The notes: a model not told the origin generated them from the letters alone. Shown: positions 17,432 to 26,468, counted from the first letter of the stretch. The stretch is 64,000 nt of DNA from Pseudomonas fluorescens (GCF_902498195.1 NZ_CABVIY010000001.1:496001-560000); one strand, 5' to 3'. Numbers and translations: made by a program.

Positions 17432-18367
17432 TCACGTGTTCAGGTTTTCGTAAAAATTGTCCGCGGGGTTTTGCTGAAAATGCACGTTCTGCAAGAAGAC
17501 TTCCAGCGGAGCGAAATTTTGATCCGGCGATAGATTTCGAATCGCCTCGAGGGACCGCTGCATTTGCTTGAAGCTGCCTTCCATGACCGCTATCGCGGCA
17601 GAAAATACACCGGCGCGACCGAACTCAAGAATGATCTGGCGCTTTTGCTGGTCGGTCCTTTTCTGCTTCGGCAGTGCTGTGTTGGCAAGAATCATGAGGA
17701 AGGATTTCGGGCCGCCCTCAAGATCGGGCGCGAAACCTTTTTTCTGGAAGTGCGGAATATGGTTGATGTCGCAATAGTCATTGACGTAGCGGTAATAGAC
17801 CGCCAGTTCGATCATCATCGCCTTGAGTTCTGAATAGATGCACTTGTCCAATGCATGCAGGCGCTGGAGTGACTCAAGAATGAACAAAAAAAAGCATCCG
17901 GTGTTGGTTTGGGCAATAAAGCGATATTCCTCCAATGTCGGCAATACCGTGCCATCACTCACTTGGGTGTCCAGGTATTGCCCGACGTGCAACGCTTCAA
18001 GACTTTTCAGACCAGCGTCCATCAGGTCAATGTTATGGAGTCCACCCAGTTTTTGAAGTCCGTGGATATACCCGTACATGCCCGAAATCAGGGCAGTGCC
18101 CACACCGTATTTAACCCAGACGGAGGGCGCTCCGCGTCTCATCAGGTCCTGATCGACAATGTCATCATGCACCAGTGAAGCGGTATTGAACTTCTCTACG
18201 ACATGGCAGAGAACTTGCGCGGTTGAGGGGGCGACGCGATACAAGGCAGCCAGCGCAAGGGTCAGATCCGTTCGGACTTTCTTGCCGGCATGCTGCTCCT
18301 GATACTCGAAGGGAGAAGCCCAGCTTGATTTGGCCGAGGCGTATTGAGTGGCGTGTGACAGTGACAT
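17432..18367 (-). CDS. Polyprenyl (isoprenyl) diphosphate synthase, terpene locus
   Basis: 311-residue trans-isoprenyl diphosphate synthase that should condense IPP with allylic diphosphates to make the terpene precursor. The first aspartate-rich motif is intact (DDIVD, residues 68-72), followed by the RRG element (MRRGAPSVWVKYG). The second aspartate-rich motif is altered: NDYCD at 196-200, with Asn for the first Asp of DDxxD, inside YRYVNDYCDI. The downstream GGPKS replaces the usual GKxT-type loop. The ATG at 18367 was chosen. It is divergent from idi and the terpene synthase, and the coding region is AT-richer than its flanks (25 G+C in the 60 bases at 17881-17940). Confidence 0.85.
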   Translation of the reverse strand: MSLSHATQYASAKSSWASPFEYQEQHAGKKVRTDLTLALAALYRVAPSTAQVLCHVVEKFNTASLVHDDIVDQDLMRRGAPSVWVKYGVGTALISGMYGYIHGLQKLGGLHNIDLMDAGLKSLEALHVGQYLDTQVSDGTVLPTLEEYRFIAQTNTGCFFLFILESLQRLHALDKCIYSELKAMMIELAVYYRYVNDYCDINHIPHFQKKGFAPDLEGGPKSFLMILANTALPKQKRTDQQKRQIILEFGRAGVFSAAIAVMEGSFKQMQRSLEAIRNLSPDQNFAPLEVFLQNVHFQQNPADNFYENLNT

Positions 18368-18664
18368 GGCAGCTATACCTGAGGGTGGTCGCCAACTGCA
18401 CACGTCTGGCTGAATTTGTCATTGAGGCTGTACCGCAGAATAGGCCGGTTAGCGAAAGGATAGCCATGGCGTTGTGCTCTGCCATGCACGAATAGACGTA
18501 ATGGATATAACACTTGCCCTGACCGTTATATCGACAAGCGGGTTCTGGCAATTCTCGATGTGCAATGCAGTTTTTGACTATCTTTGTTACTTGCCGATGT
18601 AGTCACTACGAAGTCTGGTCAATCATCTCGTCCAGTAGCGAAGGCATTACTCTGGAGCCTCGCC

Positions 18665-19210
18665 ATGGAAGAACAACTCATCCTTGTTGATGCCCGGGAT
18701 AACCCGACCGGCCATGCGCCGAAGATGCGGGTTCATCGCGAAGGGCTTTTGCACCGCGCCTTTTCGATATTCATTTTTGACGAAAAGGGGCGTCTTCTGC
18801 TGCAGCAGCGAGCGCTGGGCAAGTATCACTCTGCGGGTCTCTGGACCAATACCTGTTGCGGTCATCCACGCCATGGTGAAGCCACCCGTGCAGCGGCCAA
18901 ACGCCGATTGAGTGAAGAAATGGGCCTCGATTGCCAGCCGATGATCGAAGTCACCGCTTTCGTCTATCGCGAACAGGTTTCCAATGAACTGATCGAGCAT
19001 GAATACGATCATGTTTATGTCGGACTCAGCCGCGTGGATCCGGTCGCCAATCCAGAGGAAGCACTCGACTGGAAATGGGTCGCGCTGACCGATATCGAGC
19101 GCGATGTGAGGGCTGAACCTGGTGGATATACCGTGTGGTTCCGGACAATTCTCCAGCAACAAGGTGTCGCGGGAATAGGCACCTGGAAAACGCTTGTGGG
19201 TTCGCCTTGA
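18665..19210 (+). CDS. idi: Isopentenyl-diphosphate delta-isomerase, type I
   Basis: 181-residue Nudix-fold isomerase that interconverts IPP and DMAPP. The catalytic cysteine lies in TNTCCGHP (Cys65) and the acid/metal motif is EHEYDHV (Glu111, Glu113). The Nudix-like helix REEMG-type segment appears as KRRLSEEMGL. The ATG at 18665 gives the standard length of about 180 residues. Pseudomonads make isoprenoids by the MEP pathway, which yields both IPP and DMAPP, so a dedicated idi next to a terpene synthase serves to tune precursor supply. It is followed after 18 bp by the terpene synthase, so the two form an operon. Confidence 0.93.
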   Translation: MEEQLILVDARDNPTGHAPKMRVHREGLLHRAFSIFIFDEKGRLLLQQRALGKYHSAGLWTNTCCGHPRHGEATRAAAKRRLSEEMGLDCQPMIEVTAFVYREQVSNELIEHEYDHVYVGLSRVDPVANPEEALDWKWVALTDIERDVRAEPGGYTVWFRTILQQQGVAGIGTWKTLVGSP

Positions 19211-19228
19211 TGACCTGAGGAGGGTCCA

Positions 19229-20200
19229 GTGAGAAACGCACTTCCAGCATCCTTGCAGAATCTCTCCATTACCCTGAGCCCCTATGCCAACGATGCGGAG
19301 TTACACACGCGCCAATGGCTGCAAGAACTCGGGCTGGAGGCTGGCGCACATGCCAGCCATCAGCTGGATATCTACATGCCGGGCAAGTACGCAGGCTTCA
19401 TGTGGCCTTACGCAACCCGCGACACCTTGTATGTGCTTTCCGACCTGACAGGCTGGTTCAGCTGTCAGGATGATTTGGCCGACGAAGATCTAAGCCGGGC
19501 GCCTGAAGCATTGGAAAGTGCGATTCGCGAGGTGTATGACGCTGTATCCGATATCGCAGGCAAGCCTGGCGGAGCACTCGCGAGTGGATTGGCGCAGATT
19601 TTCCGTCGTGCGGCAAACGCTGGCATGTCGGCACAGTGGACGCAACGCACGCTCGAACAGTACGCCAGTTATCTCTATCCATGCCTGAGCGCTGCGATGC
19701 ATCGTCTTGAAGGAACACAGCCTTCAACCCAGGACTACGAAAGTGTCTGGCGCAATGCCGGCGGTTTTCAGGTGTGTGTCGAGTTCACTTACTTCGCGAC
19801 ACAGGTGCAATTGCCATCCTCTATTTACTACAGCCCGGTGTGGCAGGAACTGCGCAGGTTGACCCTGAACCTGCTCAAGGCCGTCAACGATCTGCTGTCT
19901 TTCAGCATCATGGAAAACCCCGATGAAGACGTTTACAACCTGCTGACTCACCTGAGGCACCATCGAGGTTATTCCCCTGACGAAGCGGCGGCAGAGGTGA
20001 GTGGTCGCATCGAGGGCTGGGTCGAACAGTTTCTTGAGGTTCAGGCCCGGTTACCTGTCGAACTGGAACGGTTCCACTGTGACGGTGTTTTACGCGAGCA
20101 GGTCATGCGCTGTGCCGAAGCCTTCAAGTGGCAATGGCAGGGCAACCTGGGCTGGCACCTGGCTGTCCCGCGCTATCGGGAGATTCGTTTTCAGCAATAA
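19229..20200 (+). CDS. Class I terpene synthase
   Basis: 323-residue bacterial terpene cyclase. The aspartate-rich Mg-binding motif is DDLAD (residues 81-85), the probable diphosphate-sensing Arg is Arg175, and an RY pair lies at the C-terminus (PRYREI, 315-316). The NSE motif begins normally (NDLLS, 220-224) but Glu comes at 229 rather than 228, giving NDxxSxxxxE. The GTG start at 19229 is preceded by GAGGAGG at good spacing. It is coupled to idi. No C-methyltransferase is adjacent, so the 2-methylisoborneol type of pathway is not supported; the product cannot be predicted. Confidence 0.88.
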   Translation: MRNALPASLQNLSITLSPYANDAELHTRQWLQELGLEAGAHASHQLDIYMPGKYAGFMWPYATRDTLYVLSDLTGWFSCQDDLADEDLSRAPEALESAIREVYDAVSDIAGKPGGALASGLAQIFRRAANAGMSAQWTQRTLEQYASYLYPCLSAAMHRLEGTQPSTQDYESVWRNAGGFQVCVEFTYFATQVQLPSSIYYSPVWQELRRLTLNLLKAVNDLLSFSIMENPDEDVYNLLTHLRHHRGYSPDEAAAEVSGRIEGWVEQFLEVQARLPVELERFHCDGVLREQVMRCAEAFKWQWQGNLGWHLAVPRYREIRFQQ

Positions 20201-20223
20201 ACCCACGCACTTCCTGCCAAGGC

Positions 20224-20964
20224 TCACGCCTGCGCATCGAGCATTTCCACCGGGAAGGAGAACACGTATCCCTCGCTGCGTACGGTCTTGATGTAGGCCG
20301 CTTCCCGCGAGTCATCTTTTAAACGTTGACGCAGGCGGCTCACCAGCAGGTCGATGGAGCGGTCGTACAGGTCGGCGTCGCGGCCCTGGGTCAGGTTGAG
20401 CAGCTGGTCGCGGCTCAACACCCGTTGCGGGTGATCGAGGAACACCCGCAGCAGGCGGTATTCGGCGCCGCTGAGGGCCACCAGGGTGCCGTCTTCGTCC
20501 AGCAAGTGGCGGGCGGTGGTGTCCAGGCGCCAGCGGCCGAAGGCCAGCATCCGGCCGCTTTCGGTGACCAGCAGGTTGGGCGGCAGCATGCGGGTGCGGC
20601 GCAGCACGGCGTTGATCCGCGCCAGCAGTTCACGGGCGGCGAAAGGCTTGGTGAGGTAGTCGTCGGCGCCCATTTCCAGGCCCAGGATGCGGTCGGTTTC
20701 GTCGTTGCGCGCGGTGAGCATGAGGATCGGCGTGGCTTTGTGCTTGCCCGAACGCAATTCGCGGCACAGCACCAGGCCGTCATCGCCGGGGAGCATGATG
20801 TCGAGCACGATCAGGTCGACCTGGTTGGCTTCCAGGAAGCTGCGCATTTGCCGCCCGTCGGCGACGACGGTGGTGCGCAGGCCGTTTTTTTTCAGGTAGT
20901 TGCCGACCAGTTCGCGAATTTCGCGATCGTCGTCGACGATCAGGATGTGGTTGACGTGGTCCAT
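20224..20964 (-). CDS. OmpR/PhoB-family response regulator (orphan)
   Basis: 246-residue two-component regulator. The receiver domain (residues 1 to about 122) has the acidic pocket (IVDDDREIREL), the phosphorylated Asp in LIVLDIMLPGDDG (about Asp55) and the Lys in DYLTKPF. The winged-helix output domain (about 140-240) has LLRVFLDHPQRVLSRDQLLN and DRSIDLLVSRLRQRL. No histidine kinase gene is adjacent on either side, so it is an orphan here. It converges on the terpene synthase gene with a 23-bp gap. I could not assign it to a named regulator. Confidence 0.9.
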   Translation of the reverse strand: MDHVNHILIVDDDREIRELVGNYLKKNGLRTTVVADGRQMRSFLEANQVDLIVLDIMLPGDDGLVLCRELRSGKHKATPILMLTARNDETDRILGLEMGADDYLTKPFAARELLARINAVLRRTRMLPPNLLVTESGRMLAFGRWRLDTTARHLLDEDGTLVALSGAEYRLLRVFLDHPQRVLSRDQLLNLTQGRDADLYDRSIDLLVSRLRQRLKDDSREAAYIKTVRSEGYVFSFPVEMLDAQA

Positions 20965-21060
20965 GGGTCGATCCTCATTGTTATTCGCGTATTGTGCATT
21001 CTATGGACGCTTTGGTTTTTTTTTGCGTGTTGTCTTGGCGGCCTGCCAGCCAGCCAATCC

Positions 21061-21501
21061 TCAAGCCTTCCCCAGCATCTCGATCAACCGCTCCGGCCAC
21101 ACCGTCTGCGTCGTACTCTGCAACTCGGCAACGGACCACCATTTATGGTCGGTCATCACCCGCATTTCATCAGCCGTCCAGCCCTCCCGGGACAGCTGGG
21201 TATCCTGGGTGTGGACGACGAAGTAGCGCTCCACCGACCACACCGTTTCGCCACTGGGCAGCATCATCGAGAAACTGCGCTCTGTCACGCAAGCCCCCAC
21301 GTTATCGACGCGCAGGCCGGTTTCTTCAAGCAGTTCACGGACCGCCGCGGCTTCAAAGGTTTCACCCGCTTCCAGCCCGCCACCGGGCGCGGCCCAATGG
21401 TCGCTTCCGTCCAGGGCGTCGCCCTTGTGCTGGAAGCGAAACAACAGGACTTCACGGGCAGGATTGATGACGAGCAGTTTGGCGGCATTGCGTTGGCGCA
21501 T
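21061..21501 (-). CDS. Nudix hydrolase
   Basis: 146-residue Nudix enzyme. The Nudix box starts with GGGLEAGETFEAAAVREL and continues LEETGL, so all catalytic residues (GX5EX7REUXEEXGU) are present. Such enzymes hydrolyse nucleoside diphosphate derivatives. The ATG at 21501 (MRQRNAAKLLVINPA) is used; a longer in-frame start exists at 21561, but it would lie only 10 bp from the upstream ppnN stop. It follows ppnN on the same strand. Confidence 0.85.
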   Translation of the reverse strand: MRQRNAAKLLVINPAREVLLFRFQHKGDALDGSDHWAAPGGGLEAGETFEAAAVRELLEETGLRVDNVGACVTERSFSMMLPSGETVWSVERYFVVHTQDTQLSREGWTADEMRVMTDHKWWSVAELQSTTQTVWPERLIEMLGKA

Positions 21502-21571
21502 GGTTTTTCTCTGTCCCTTGAAGCAAAGAGCCGAAGCAATCGCTTCGGCTCGTGTGTCCATCCGTTAGCGA

Positions 21572-22945
21572 TCAGGCAACCACTCGATAACACGGCACAT
21601 ACGCCGCGCCACCGGGCAGTTTCATCCGGTGCTGGGCGACGAAGGCCTTGAGCAGTTGATCCAGCGGCTGCATGACCGCGGCATCGCCACGGATCTGGTA
21701 AGGCCCGTGTTGTTCGATCAGGCGGATGCCCTTGTCCTTGACGTTACCGGCGACGATCCCGGAAAACGCGCGGCGCAGGTTGGCGGCCAGCTCATGGGCC
21801 GGCAGGTCGCGGCTGAGCTTGAGGTTGGCCATGTTTTCGTGGGTCGGGTCGAACGGGCGCTGGAAGCCTTCGTCGATTTTCAGCAGCCAGTTGAAGTGGA
21901 ACGCGTCGTTGCGCTCGCGGCGGAACTGTTTGACGGCTTTCAGGCCCAGGGTCATCTGCCGGGCGACTTCCGCCGGATCGTCGATGATGATCTGGTAGTG
22001 CCGCTTGGCCGCGTCGCCCAGGGTGGCGCCGACGAAGGCGTCGAGTTGCTCCAAGTAGGGCGCGGCATGTTTCGGCCCGGTGAGGATGACGGGGAAGGGC
22101 AGGCCTTCGTTGTCCGGGTGCATCAGGATGCCGAGCAGGTACAGGAACTCTTCGGCGGTACCGGCGCCGCCCGGGAAGATGATGATGCCGTGGCCGACGC
22201 GGACGAAGGCTTCCAGGCGTTTTTCGATGTCCGGCAGGATCACCAGTTCGTTGACGATCGGGTTCGGCGCCTCGGCGGCGATGATCCCGGGCTCGGTCAG
22301 GCCGAGGTAGCGACCACCGTGGATGCGCTGTTTGGCGTGGGCGATGGTGGCGCCTTTCATCGGGCCTTTCATCACGCCGGGGCCGCACCCGGTGCACACA
22401 TCCAGGCTGCGCAGGCCCAGTTCGTGGCCGACCTTCTTGGTGTATTTGTATTCTTCGGTGTTGATCGAGTGGCCGCCCCAGCACACCACGATCTTCGGCT
22501 CGACGCCCGGGCGCAGGGTGCGGGCGTTGCGCAGCAGGTGGAACACGTAGTCGCTGATGCCCTGGGAGGTGCTCAGGTCGATGCGTTGGCTGTCGAGTTC
22601 GTTTTCGGTGTAGACGATGTCGCGCAGGGCGCTGAACAGCATTTCACGGGTGCTGGCGATCATTTCGCCGTCGACGAAGGCGTCGGCCGGGGCGTTCAGC
22701 AGTTCCAGGCGTACGCCGCGGTCTTGTTGGTGAATGCGGATTTCGAAGTCCTTGTAGGCTTCGAGGATGGTCTTGGCGTTATCGACGTGGGCGCCGGTGT
22801 TGAGGATGGCCAGGGCGCATTGGCGGAAGATGTCGTAGGTGCTGCCGGATCCGGCTTCGCTCAGTTGCTGGACTTCCCGTTGGGAGAGTGTTTCCAGGCT
22901 GCCTTTCGGGCTGACCGAAGCGTTGATTACTTGTCGTTGGGTCAT
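21572..22945 (-). CDS. ppnN: Pyrimidine/purine nucleotide 5'-monophosphate nucleosidase (YgdH/PpnN)
   Basis: 457-residue LOG-family nucleosidase that splits nucleoside 5'-monophosphates into base and ribose 5-phosphate. The catalytic PGGxGTxxE motif is present as FPGGAGTAEEFLYLLG, preceded by TGCGPGVMKGPMKGA. The N-terminal domain of about 150 residues and the C-terminal extension match PpnN, where they carry the (p)ppGpp-responsive control known from E. coli. Length is normal for PpnN. Confidence 0.92.
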   Translation of the reverse strand: MTQRQVINASVSPKGSLETLSQREVQQLSEAGSGSTYDIFRQCALAILNTGAHVDNAKTILEAYKDFEIRIHQQDRGVRLELLNAPADAFVDGEMIASTREMLFSALRDIVYTENELDSQRIDLSTSQGISDYVFHLLRNARTLRPGVEPKIVVCWGGHSINTEEYKYTKKVGHELGLRSLDVCTGCGPGVMKGPMKGATIAHAKQRIHGGRYLGLTEPGIIAAEAPNPIVNELVILPDIEKRLEAFVRVGHGIIIFPGGAGTAEEFLYLLGILMHPDNEGLPFPVILTGPKHAAPYLEQLDAFVGATLGDAAKRHYQIIIDDPAEVARQMTLGLKAVKQFRRERNDAFHFNWLLKIDEGFQRPFDPTHENMANLKLSRDLPAHELAANLRRAFSGIVAGNVKDKGIRLIEQHGPYQIRGDAAVMQPLDQLLKAFVAQHRMKLPGGAAYVPCYRVVA

Positions 22946-23159
22946 TCAATGATCCTTAAAACGATGCCATTCCTGAAGAAACAACGAAGGGCATCCGAAT
23001 AGTGTGTATCCATGAAAGAAGATGGCACGAACTGCGCGGTCTCGCCATGTCCCCGTGTGACGATGAAAAGATGAAAAGGAGCTCCAGCATAGCTAAATCC
23101 CTCGCAGAGGCGATAATGCCCGCACTGTTTTTGCCTACGATTGAAGGAAACCCGACGTA

Positions 23160-23687
23160 ATGTTTGAAATCCAGCCGATGAACGCCGAACGCTATCGGCA
23201 ACAGACGCGGCGCAGCACGCTGATGATCGCGCTGATTTTCCTGGCGCTGGCGATGGTGCTGTCGACCACGGCAGTGGCATTGTTCGGGGAGCCGGGCGGG
23301 GACAACCTGCGTTTCAACATCGGCGGCGTGTTTGCCGCGGTGCTGGTGATGGCGGCGTTGATGCGCAAGGTGTTCTGGACCCAGGCGTGGATGGCGCCGG
23401 CGGTCTACAGCTGGCAGCTCAAGCGCAACCTGATGAGCGTGACCAACGTGATGCACCACGTGACGGCGGCCGTGGAAGGCGGTGATCCGGGCGCCATGAA
23501 GCTGCTGCGTTTCTACCACCTGGGATTGAGCCAGATGCACCAACTGGACGGGAACTCCAGCGACCATGGGCAATTGCGTCGGGAAATGGAACAGCATGAG
23601 GCACGGATGCAAGCGTTGGGGATTGATCCTGACCAGCCGCGACTGGATCCGGCGTGGCTGGAAGCCGTGAAGCGGACATCGGGCTAG
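23160..23687 (+). CDS. DUF3087 family membrane protein
   Basis: 175-residue protein. Two hydrophobic helices lie near the N-terminus (LMIALIFLALAMVLSTTAVALF and IGGVFAAVLVMAALM), and the soluble remainder is about 100 residues with a conserved MKLLRFYHLGLSQMHQLDGN segment. This architecture fits DUF3087, whose function is unknown. It is divergent from ppnN and is followed by a REPIN. Confidence 0.7.
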   Translation: MFEIQPMNAERYRQQTRRSTLMIALIFLALAMVLSTTAVALFGEPGGDNLRFNIGGVFAAVLVMAALMRKVFWTQAWMAPAVYSWQLKRNLMSVTNVMHHVTAAVEGGDPGAMKLLRFYHLGLSQMHQLDGNSSDHGQLRREMEQHEARMQALGIDPDQPRLDPAWLEAVKRTSG

Positions 23688-23710
23688 TATTGGTAGTTTT
23701 ATCGCTTTGA

Positions 23711-23815
23711 CTGTAGGAGCGAGCTCTGCTCGCGATGGTCGTCAACGATAATGCGTTCAATCAGACGGGACTCGTTATCGTTGACGACCATCGCGAGCAG
23801 AGCTCGCTCCTACAG
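23711..23815. repeat. Long REPIN (class C) with 41-bp perfect arms
   Basis: The arms at 23711-23751 and 23775-23815 are perfect 41-bp inverted complements, starting CTGTAGGAGCGAGCTCTGCT and including GTCGTCAACGATAA. The loop is 23 bp. It ends only 32 bp upstream of the diguanylate cyclase start codon, closer to a translation start than other REPINs in the window. Confidence 0.92.
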
Positions 23816-23847
23816 GGGGAACACGTTCAACATCAAGGAGGAGCGTC

Positions 23848-25401
23848 ATGGGGCATCCGGCCATTTACGACCGTATCGAGAAAAACCGGCCAGCCGTCGC
23901 CAGGCTCAAGGTGCGCTCGGCAGTCACGCTGCTGGTTGCCGTGTGCCTGTCGATGGCGGTGATCGTCACCTGGCAGGCCTGGAGTTCGCGCCAGTACCAT
24001 CTGCATGACAAGCAGGTGGCGATGTCCAACCTGGCGCAGACCCTGGCGTCACAGGCGCAGGCGTCGATCAAGCAAGCCGATACGCTGCTGTTCAGCCTGG
24101 TCGATCGCCTGGAAAACGACGGTATTGAAGGGGCCCGGCTGCATCGCCTGCAACGCCTGCTCAGCGCCCAGCGCAGTGAGCTGAGCCAGATCCATGGCCT
24201 GTTCGTGTATGACGAAACCGGGCAGTGGGTGGCCAATTCCAATGGTGCCGAGGTCGGCGTCGCCAACAATTCCGACCGCGAATATTTCATCTATCACCGC
24301 GATCATCCGGATCGTGGCCCGCACATCGGCCCGTCGATCAAAAGCCGTTCCAGCGGCGAATGGATCATGACCGTGTCGCGGCGGGTCAATCACCCCGACG
24401 GCCGCTTTGCCGGCGTGGCGCTGGCGACGATCTATCTCTCGCACTTCCTGCAGCTCTACGACAGCATCGACATGGGCAAAAACGGCGTGATCAACCTGAT
24501 CGCCGACGATGCCAGCATTGTCGTGCGTCGGCCGTTCAACGAAGCGGACATCGGCAGCAGCCTGGCCAAGAGCCAGCTGTTTACCCAGTTGCTGCCGCAA
24601 GCCAGCGCCGGCACGGCGACGATCAAGTCGATCATTGATGGCGTCGAGCGGGTGGTGGGTTATCGCCGGGTCGAGGGTTATCCGCTGATCGTCTTTGCCG
24701 CGCTGAACAAGGAAGAAGTGCTGGGCAGCTGGCGCAAGGAATCGATGCTCAGTGCGCTGATCGTGTCGTTGCTGCTCGGTTTCCTGGGCGTGCTGGGTTA
24801 TCGCCTGATCAAGTTGATGAAGCAGCAGAACCGCATTCAGGTCGAGTTGCTCGGGTCCCAGGAAAAGCTCCTGGAGCTCAATCGCAACCTGGAGTTGCTG
24901 GCGCTGGAGGATGCGCTCACCGGGCTGGCCAATCGCCGCCAGTTCGACCTGTTCATCCAGGCCGAGACGGGCCGCGCAAGGCGCAACCTGAGCGGCCTCG
25001 CGCTGCTGATGATCGATGTCGATCATTTCAAGGCGTTCAACGATCACTACGGCCATCTGGCCGGTGATGCGTGCTTGCGCAGCATCGCGGCCATCATCAC
25101 CGACCATATCAAGCGCCCCGGCGACCTGGCCGCGCGTTTTGGTGGCGAAGAGTTTGCCGTGGTATTGCCCGGCACCGACTACGTGGGGGCCTTCCTGGTG
25201 GCGGAAAAAATCCGTCGCGCGGTGTTGGCGGCCGGCCTTGCGCACAGTGAAAGCCCGGAGGGCGTGATCACGGTCAGCGTCGGCGTGTGCGGCTACGACC
25301 CGGCGTCACAAAGCGCAACCGAGGATTTGATCGGGGCGGCGGACAAGGCGCTGTACGTGGCCAAGGCCAGCGGCCGCAACATGAGCGTGATTGCCAACTG
25401 A
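23848..25401 (+). CDS. Diguanylate cyclase with periplasmic dCache-type sensor
   Basis: 517-residue inner-membrane enzyme that makes cyclic di-GMP. A first helix (about residues 24-46, VTLLVAVCLSMAVIVTW) leads to a periplasmic sensor of about 260 residues with Cache features (NSDREYFIYHRDHPDRGPHI and VALATIYLSHFLQLY). A second helix near 310-328 precedes the GGDEF domain. The active site reads GGEEF at 432-436 and the allosteric I-site RPGD is at 423-426, so it should be active and product-inhibited. AAGGAGGAG lies at ideal spacing before the ATG at 23848. Confidence 0.93.
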   Translation: MGHPAIYDRIEKNRPAVARLKVRSAVTLLVAVCLSMAVIVTWQAWSSRQYHLHDKQVAMSNLAQTLASQAQASIKQADTLLFSLVDRLENDGIEGARLHRLQRLLSAQRSELSQIHGLFVYDETGQWVANSNGAEVGVANNSDREYFIYHRDHPDRGPHIGPSIKSRSSGEWIMTVSRRVNHPDGRFAGVALATIYLSHFLQLYDSIDMGKNGVINLIADDASIVVRRPFNEADIGSSLAKSQLFTQLLPQASAGTATIKSIIDGVERVVGYRRVEGYPLIVFAALNKEEVLGSWRKESMLSALIVSLLLGFLGVLGYRLIKLMKQQNRIQVELLGSQEKLLELNRNLELLALEDALTGLANRRQFDLFIQAETGRARRNLSGLALLMIDVDHFKAFNDHYGHLAGDACLRSIAAIITDHIKRPGDLAARFGGEEFAVVLPGTDYVGAFLVAEKIRRAVLAAGLAHSESPEGVITVSVGVCGYDPASQSATEDLIGAADKALYVAKASGRNMSVIAN

Positions 25402-25412
25402 CCGGCGCCCGT

Positions 25413-26330
25413 TCAAACGAACAGGTCGATGCCCTGCACCAGCCGGTTGGCAAGGCTTGGCTGCTTGAGCTGTTCCAGCCACCAGTTCAAGGCGCGGCCA
25501 TCCTGGTCGCCGCGCCAACCGGCGTACAGCACGTTCGGTTCGCGGGGGTCGACCATCTGTTTTTCAATCAGCGTGCCGTTGGTCAATAACGACCCCACCC
25601 GATGCCTCGGCAACCAGCCCACGCCCAGGCCGGCACACTGGGCGAGAATTTTCGCGCGCATGGTCGGCACCGCCATGACCGGCTGCCCGCCAGAGACGCC
25701 ATAGGTCCGGCCCTCGGTGGTCCTGGCCGAGTCGGCCACCACGATCGCCCGATGCTGCGTCACGGTCGCCCGGGAAATCGGCTCCCTGGCCTTGGCCAGC
25801 GGATGCCTGGGCGACACGGCGAACACCCATTCCATTTCCCCCAGCTGCATCCAGCGCAATGACGGGATCGCCGGCGGTTCGTTGGTGGCGCCGATGACCA
25901 GGTCGGCGCGGCCTTCGCGCAGGGCTTCCCAGACGCCTTTGAGCACTTCGTGGGTGACCCGCAGCGGCACGCCGGAACCCAGGGCATCGAATGCCTGGAT
26001 CATCGGCAGCAGGCTTTCGAACTCCAGCAGTTCATCGGTGGCGATCCACAAGCGACTCTCCCAGCCATTGGCCACTTGCTGCACCCGCTGGGTCAGGCGC
26101 GAGACGTCTTCCATCAGCCGCGACGCCTCGTTGACCAGCAACTCGCCGGCCGGGGTCAGTTGCAGGCGATAGCGACGGCGGTCGAACAGCAACGCATCGA
26201 AACGCTCCTCCAGTTGCCGCGCGGCGTAGGACACCGTGGACGGCGCCTTGCCGAGCCGGACCGCGGCCCGTGACAGGCTGCCGGTTTCGCGAATGGCTTC
26301 GAGCAAGGCCAGGTCTTCAATCGACAGCAT
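25413..26330 (-). CDS. LysR-family transcriptional regulator
   Basis: 305-residue regulator. The N-terminal winged helix-turn-helix covers about residues 3-62 (LALLEAIRETGSLSRAAVRL and APSTVSYAARQLEERF), followed by a LysR effector-binding domain. The ATG at 26330 (MLSIEDLALL) was chosen because the DNA-binding domain starts at once; the frame is open upstream only through a REPIN. It ends 11 bp from the 3' end of the diguanylate cyclase. Its target is unknown and no divergent gene adjoins it. Confidence 0.9.
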   Translation of the reverse strand: MLSIEDLALLEAIRETGSLSRAAVRLGKAPSTVSYAARQLEERFDALLFDRRRYRLQLTPAGELLVNEASRLMEDVSRLTQRVQQVANGWESRLWIATDELLEFESLLPMIQAFDALGSGVPLRVTHEVLKGVWEALREGRADLVIGATNEPPAIPSLRWMQLGEMEWVFAVSPRHPLAKAREPISRATVTQHRAIVVADSARTTEGRTYGVSGGQPVMAVPTMRAKILAQCAGLGVGWLPRHRVGSLLTNGTLIEKQMVDPREPNVLYAGWRGDQDGRALNWWLEQLKQPSLANRLVQGIDLFV

Positions 26331-26347
26331 GTTTATCCAATCCTTGT

Positions 26348-26447
26348 GTAGGAGCGAAGCTTGCTCGCGATGGACGTCAACGATAACGGGTGCAGCCTGA
26401 ATGAGCGCGTTGTCTGGAAGTCCATCGCGAGCAAGCTTCGCTCCTAC
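26348..26447. repeat. REPIN (class C)
   Basis: Inverted pair with outer arms GTAGGAGCGAAGCTTGCTCG and its complement; the left side also carries GACGTCAACGATAACG. It lies in the 5' region of the LysR gene, between it and the DUF2784 gene. Confidence 0.9.
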
Positions 26448-26468
26448 CGGGTTGCGTTCGGACAATTT

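Noticed and set aside
19229..20200. 2-methylisoborneol-type synthase
   Set aside because: That pathway needs a C-methyltransferase gene, normally adjacent; none is present.
20224..20964. Naming the response regulator as GltR or AruR
   Set aside because: General OmpR-family features do not tell these apart and no partner kinase or target gene is next to it.
24049..25245. 398-codon minus-strand frame inside the diguanylate cyclase
   Set aside because: The opposite strand has a full GGEEF enzyme with a ribosome site; this frame has none.
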